DNA from: Hyaloperonospora brassicae
Taxonomy: Eukaryota; Oomycota; Peronosporomycetes; Peronosporales; Peronosporaceae
DNA: 64,000 nucleotides
Reading direction: 5' to 3'
Assembly (NCBI GenBank): GCA_947650285.1
Contig: CANTFL010000086.1
Span: forward strand, 124,001 to 188,000
The translations under genes were made by a program, and so were the position numbers. Under the pieces are notes generated by a model. The model made no database searches and had not been told where the DNA came from. It was given only the letters and a program-made list of their open reading frames with translations. Shown here one piece after another: positions 63,117 through 64,000 of the stretch (within the stretch, counting starts at the first letter, position 1; each line of letters begins with the position of its first letter).

Positions 63117-64000
63117 ATGCCGATGGCTAGTCGTAAGCCGACTAGCCAGCGCTACGACGGCGCCACTGTGCCGCAACAGGCGCCATACATTGGTAGTATC
63201 TGTGCTCATCACAGCTGCTGCAGAAAGAGACGTAGGTGCGGTAGACACGAGCACTCCCAGCTGAGATCAATTGGGGGTCATGAAACACCCGTCCGTGGCT
63301 GACAGCACGTCCAGATTCGAGCACGAGTGGGTACTTACAAGTGCTTCTCATTCCAAAGAGCTTCAAAGTCCGATGCTTGTCAATATGGCTTCACGATCAT
63401 TCGTACTTAATGTGCGTATCCTCGAAAAGTATCCTACGCACATCACTTTTGCTTTTGCGAGAAGTACCGGAGCTGCTGAGAGTCCGTCCTGCAGTAGAAT
63501 ACATAGAAACCGCCATGCCAACGACGTGGACAAAGCACATACTCGGTTGACCGTTCGTTCCTTGTCATCTTGCTCTCGCCTTGCTTGCTTGGCCATGTGC
63601 GCGGCGATAGAGTGGGCATAACGAGCGATGACGTTCATGTCGTTTTCTACACAGTGATCGCCGTAGCTGTTCTGTGTGCGACGTACCGTCTTTTTCAACT
63701 TGAACACAAGCGCGACCAGCGTCAAACAGACATTGAGCACAACGTACGTCCTGTTCGTCGATTCTTCTCGTCTTCCTGCAATGCGTTTCTCTGTTTGCCA
63801 CTTGACACCTCCTGTTCCTTGTTGCAGTTTGACAACGTCGTCGACCTGCTGCAGACGCACTTGGACTCCAAGTACCGCGTACTTCGCGTCGTTCCATCAC
63901 CGCATTCCGTCATCACGTTGCACGCCATTGTGATCAATAGCGGAGTTGCGGTCCCTCACGTGGGTACGTCCGACCTTGTGGAACGAGCTACAGCTTGCGA
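63117..64000 (+). CDS. 5' part of an unknown small membrane protein
   Basis: The gene is cut by the window edge. I read three exons: 63117-63192, 63655-63743 and 63828-63963. All have GT donors and AG acceptors, and phases 1, 0 and 1 agree. The peptide starts with a short polar segment (MPMASRKPTSQRYDG), then one membrane helix (IVIAVAVLCATYRLF), a charged stretch (EHKRDQRQTDIEHN) and a soluble part (FDNVVDLLQTHLDSKY). It continues beyond 63963. The family is not recognised. The first intron (462 bp) is long for this locus, so a missed exon is possible. Confidence 0.5.

Noticed and set aside
1..64000. CRISPR arrays, bacterial operons, rRNA and tRNA genes
   Set aside because: No regularly spaced repeats, no ribosomal RNA sequence and no convincing tRNA cloverleaf seen by eye. 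A tRNAscan-type run could still find one in the intergenic regions.

Overview
The window looks like nuclear DNA of an oomycete, most probably a Peronosporales species (Phytophthora or a downy mildew). The evidence is short GT-AG introns of roughly 50-460 bp in many genes, a START-FYVE protein, a fused double GST, and a Ty3/Gypsy element whose Gag and Pol resemble the oomycete type. All calls come from reading translations, splice sites and repeats by eye. No database search was run.

Layout. 1-14466 is gene-poor and repeat-rich. A decayed Ty3/Gypsy fragment lies on the minus strand (about 1850-2850). A nearly complete Ty3/Gypsy element (4493-12472) has 390-bp LTRs and gag, protease, RT/RNase H, integrase and chromodomain segments, broken by stops and frameshifts. 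It also carries an intact 534-codon ORF on the antisense strand. The element is flanked by two 375-bp direct repeats that abut the LTRs exactly. Its sequence is packed with short perfect inverted repeats along its whole length. 14467-17581 holds a double-domain GST and a TauE/SafE-type transporter. 17582-23682 is AT-rich with a Ty1/copia relic (about 21260-22200).

23683-35674 is gene-dense: NSE2/MMS21 and COP9 subunit 7 (divergent), a DEAH-box helicase, ribosomal protein eL33, a ferric reductase/NOX-like protein, and ribosomal protein eL27. After about 4 kb without a convincing gene come an F-box/SPRY protein (39706-41292), an acidic single-pass membrane protein (43165-44609), a tandemly duplicated RanGAP-like LRR protein (45023-47596), a PFA-DSP/Oca6-like phosphatase that appears to lack its catalytic Arg (48151-49447), alpha-SNAP (49578-50837) and a START/FYVE protein (53081-55074, with a frame break).

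56073-64000 is again compact: pyruvate dehydrogenase E1 alpha, the spliceosomal USP39/SAD1 pseudo-deubiquitinase, a spastin-like AAA ATPase, a bacterial-type EF-P with a mitochondrial-like leader, and the 5' part of a small membrane protein cut by the window edge.

The genes are mostly unrelated housekeeping functions: protein turnover, splicing, translation, trafficking, nuclear transport and redox. They are arranged in divergent pairs with short shared promoters (87, 161 and 387 bp) and convergent pairs (36, 130 and 295 bp apart). The unusual biology is in the retroelement.
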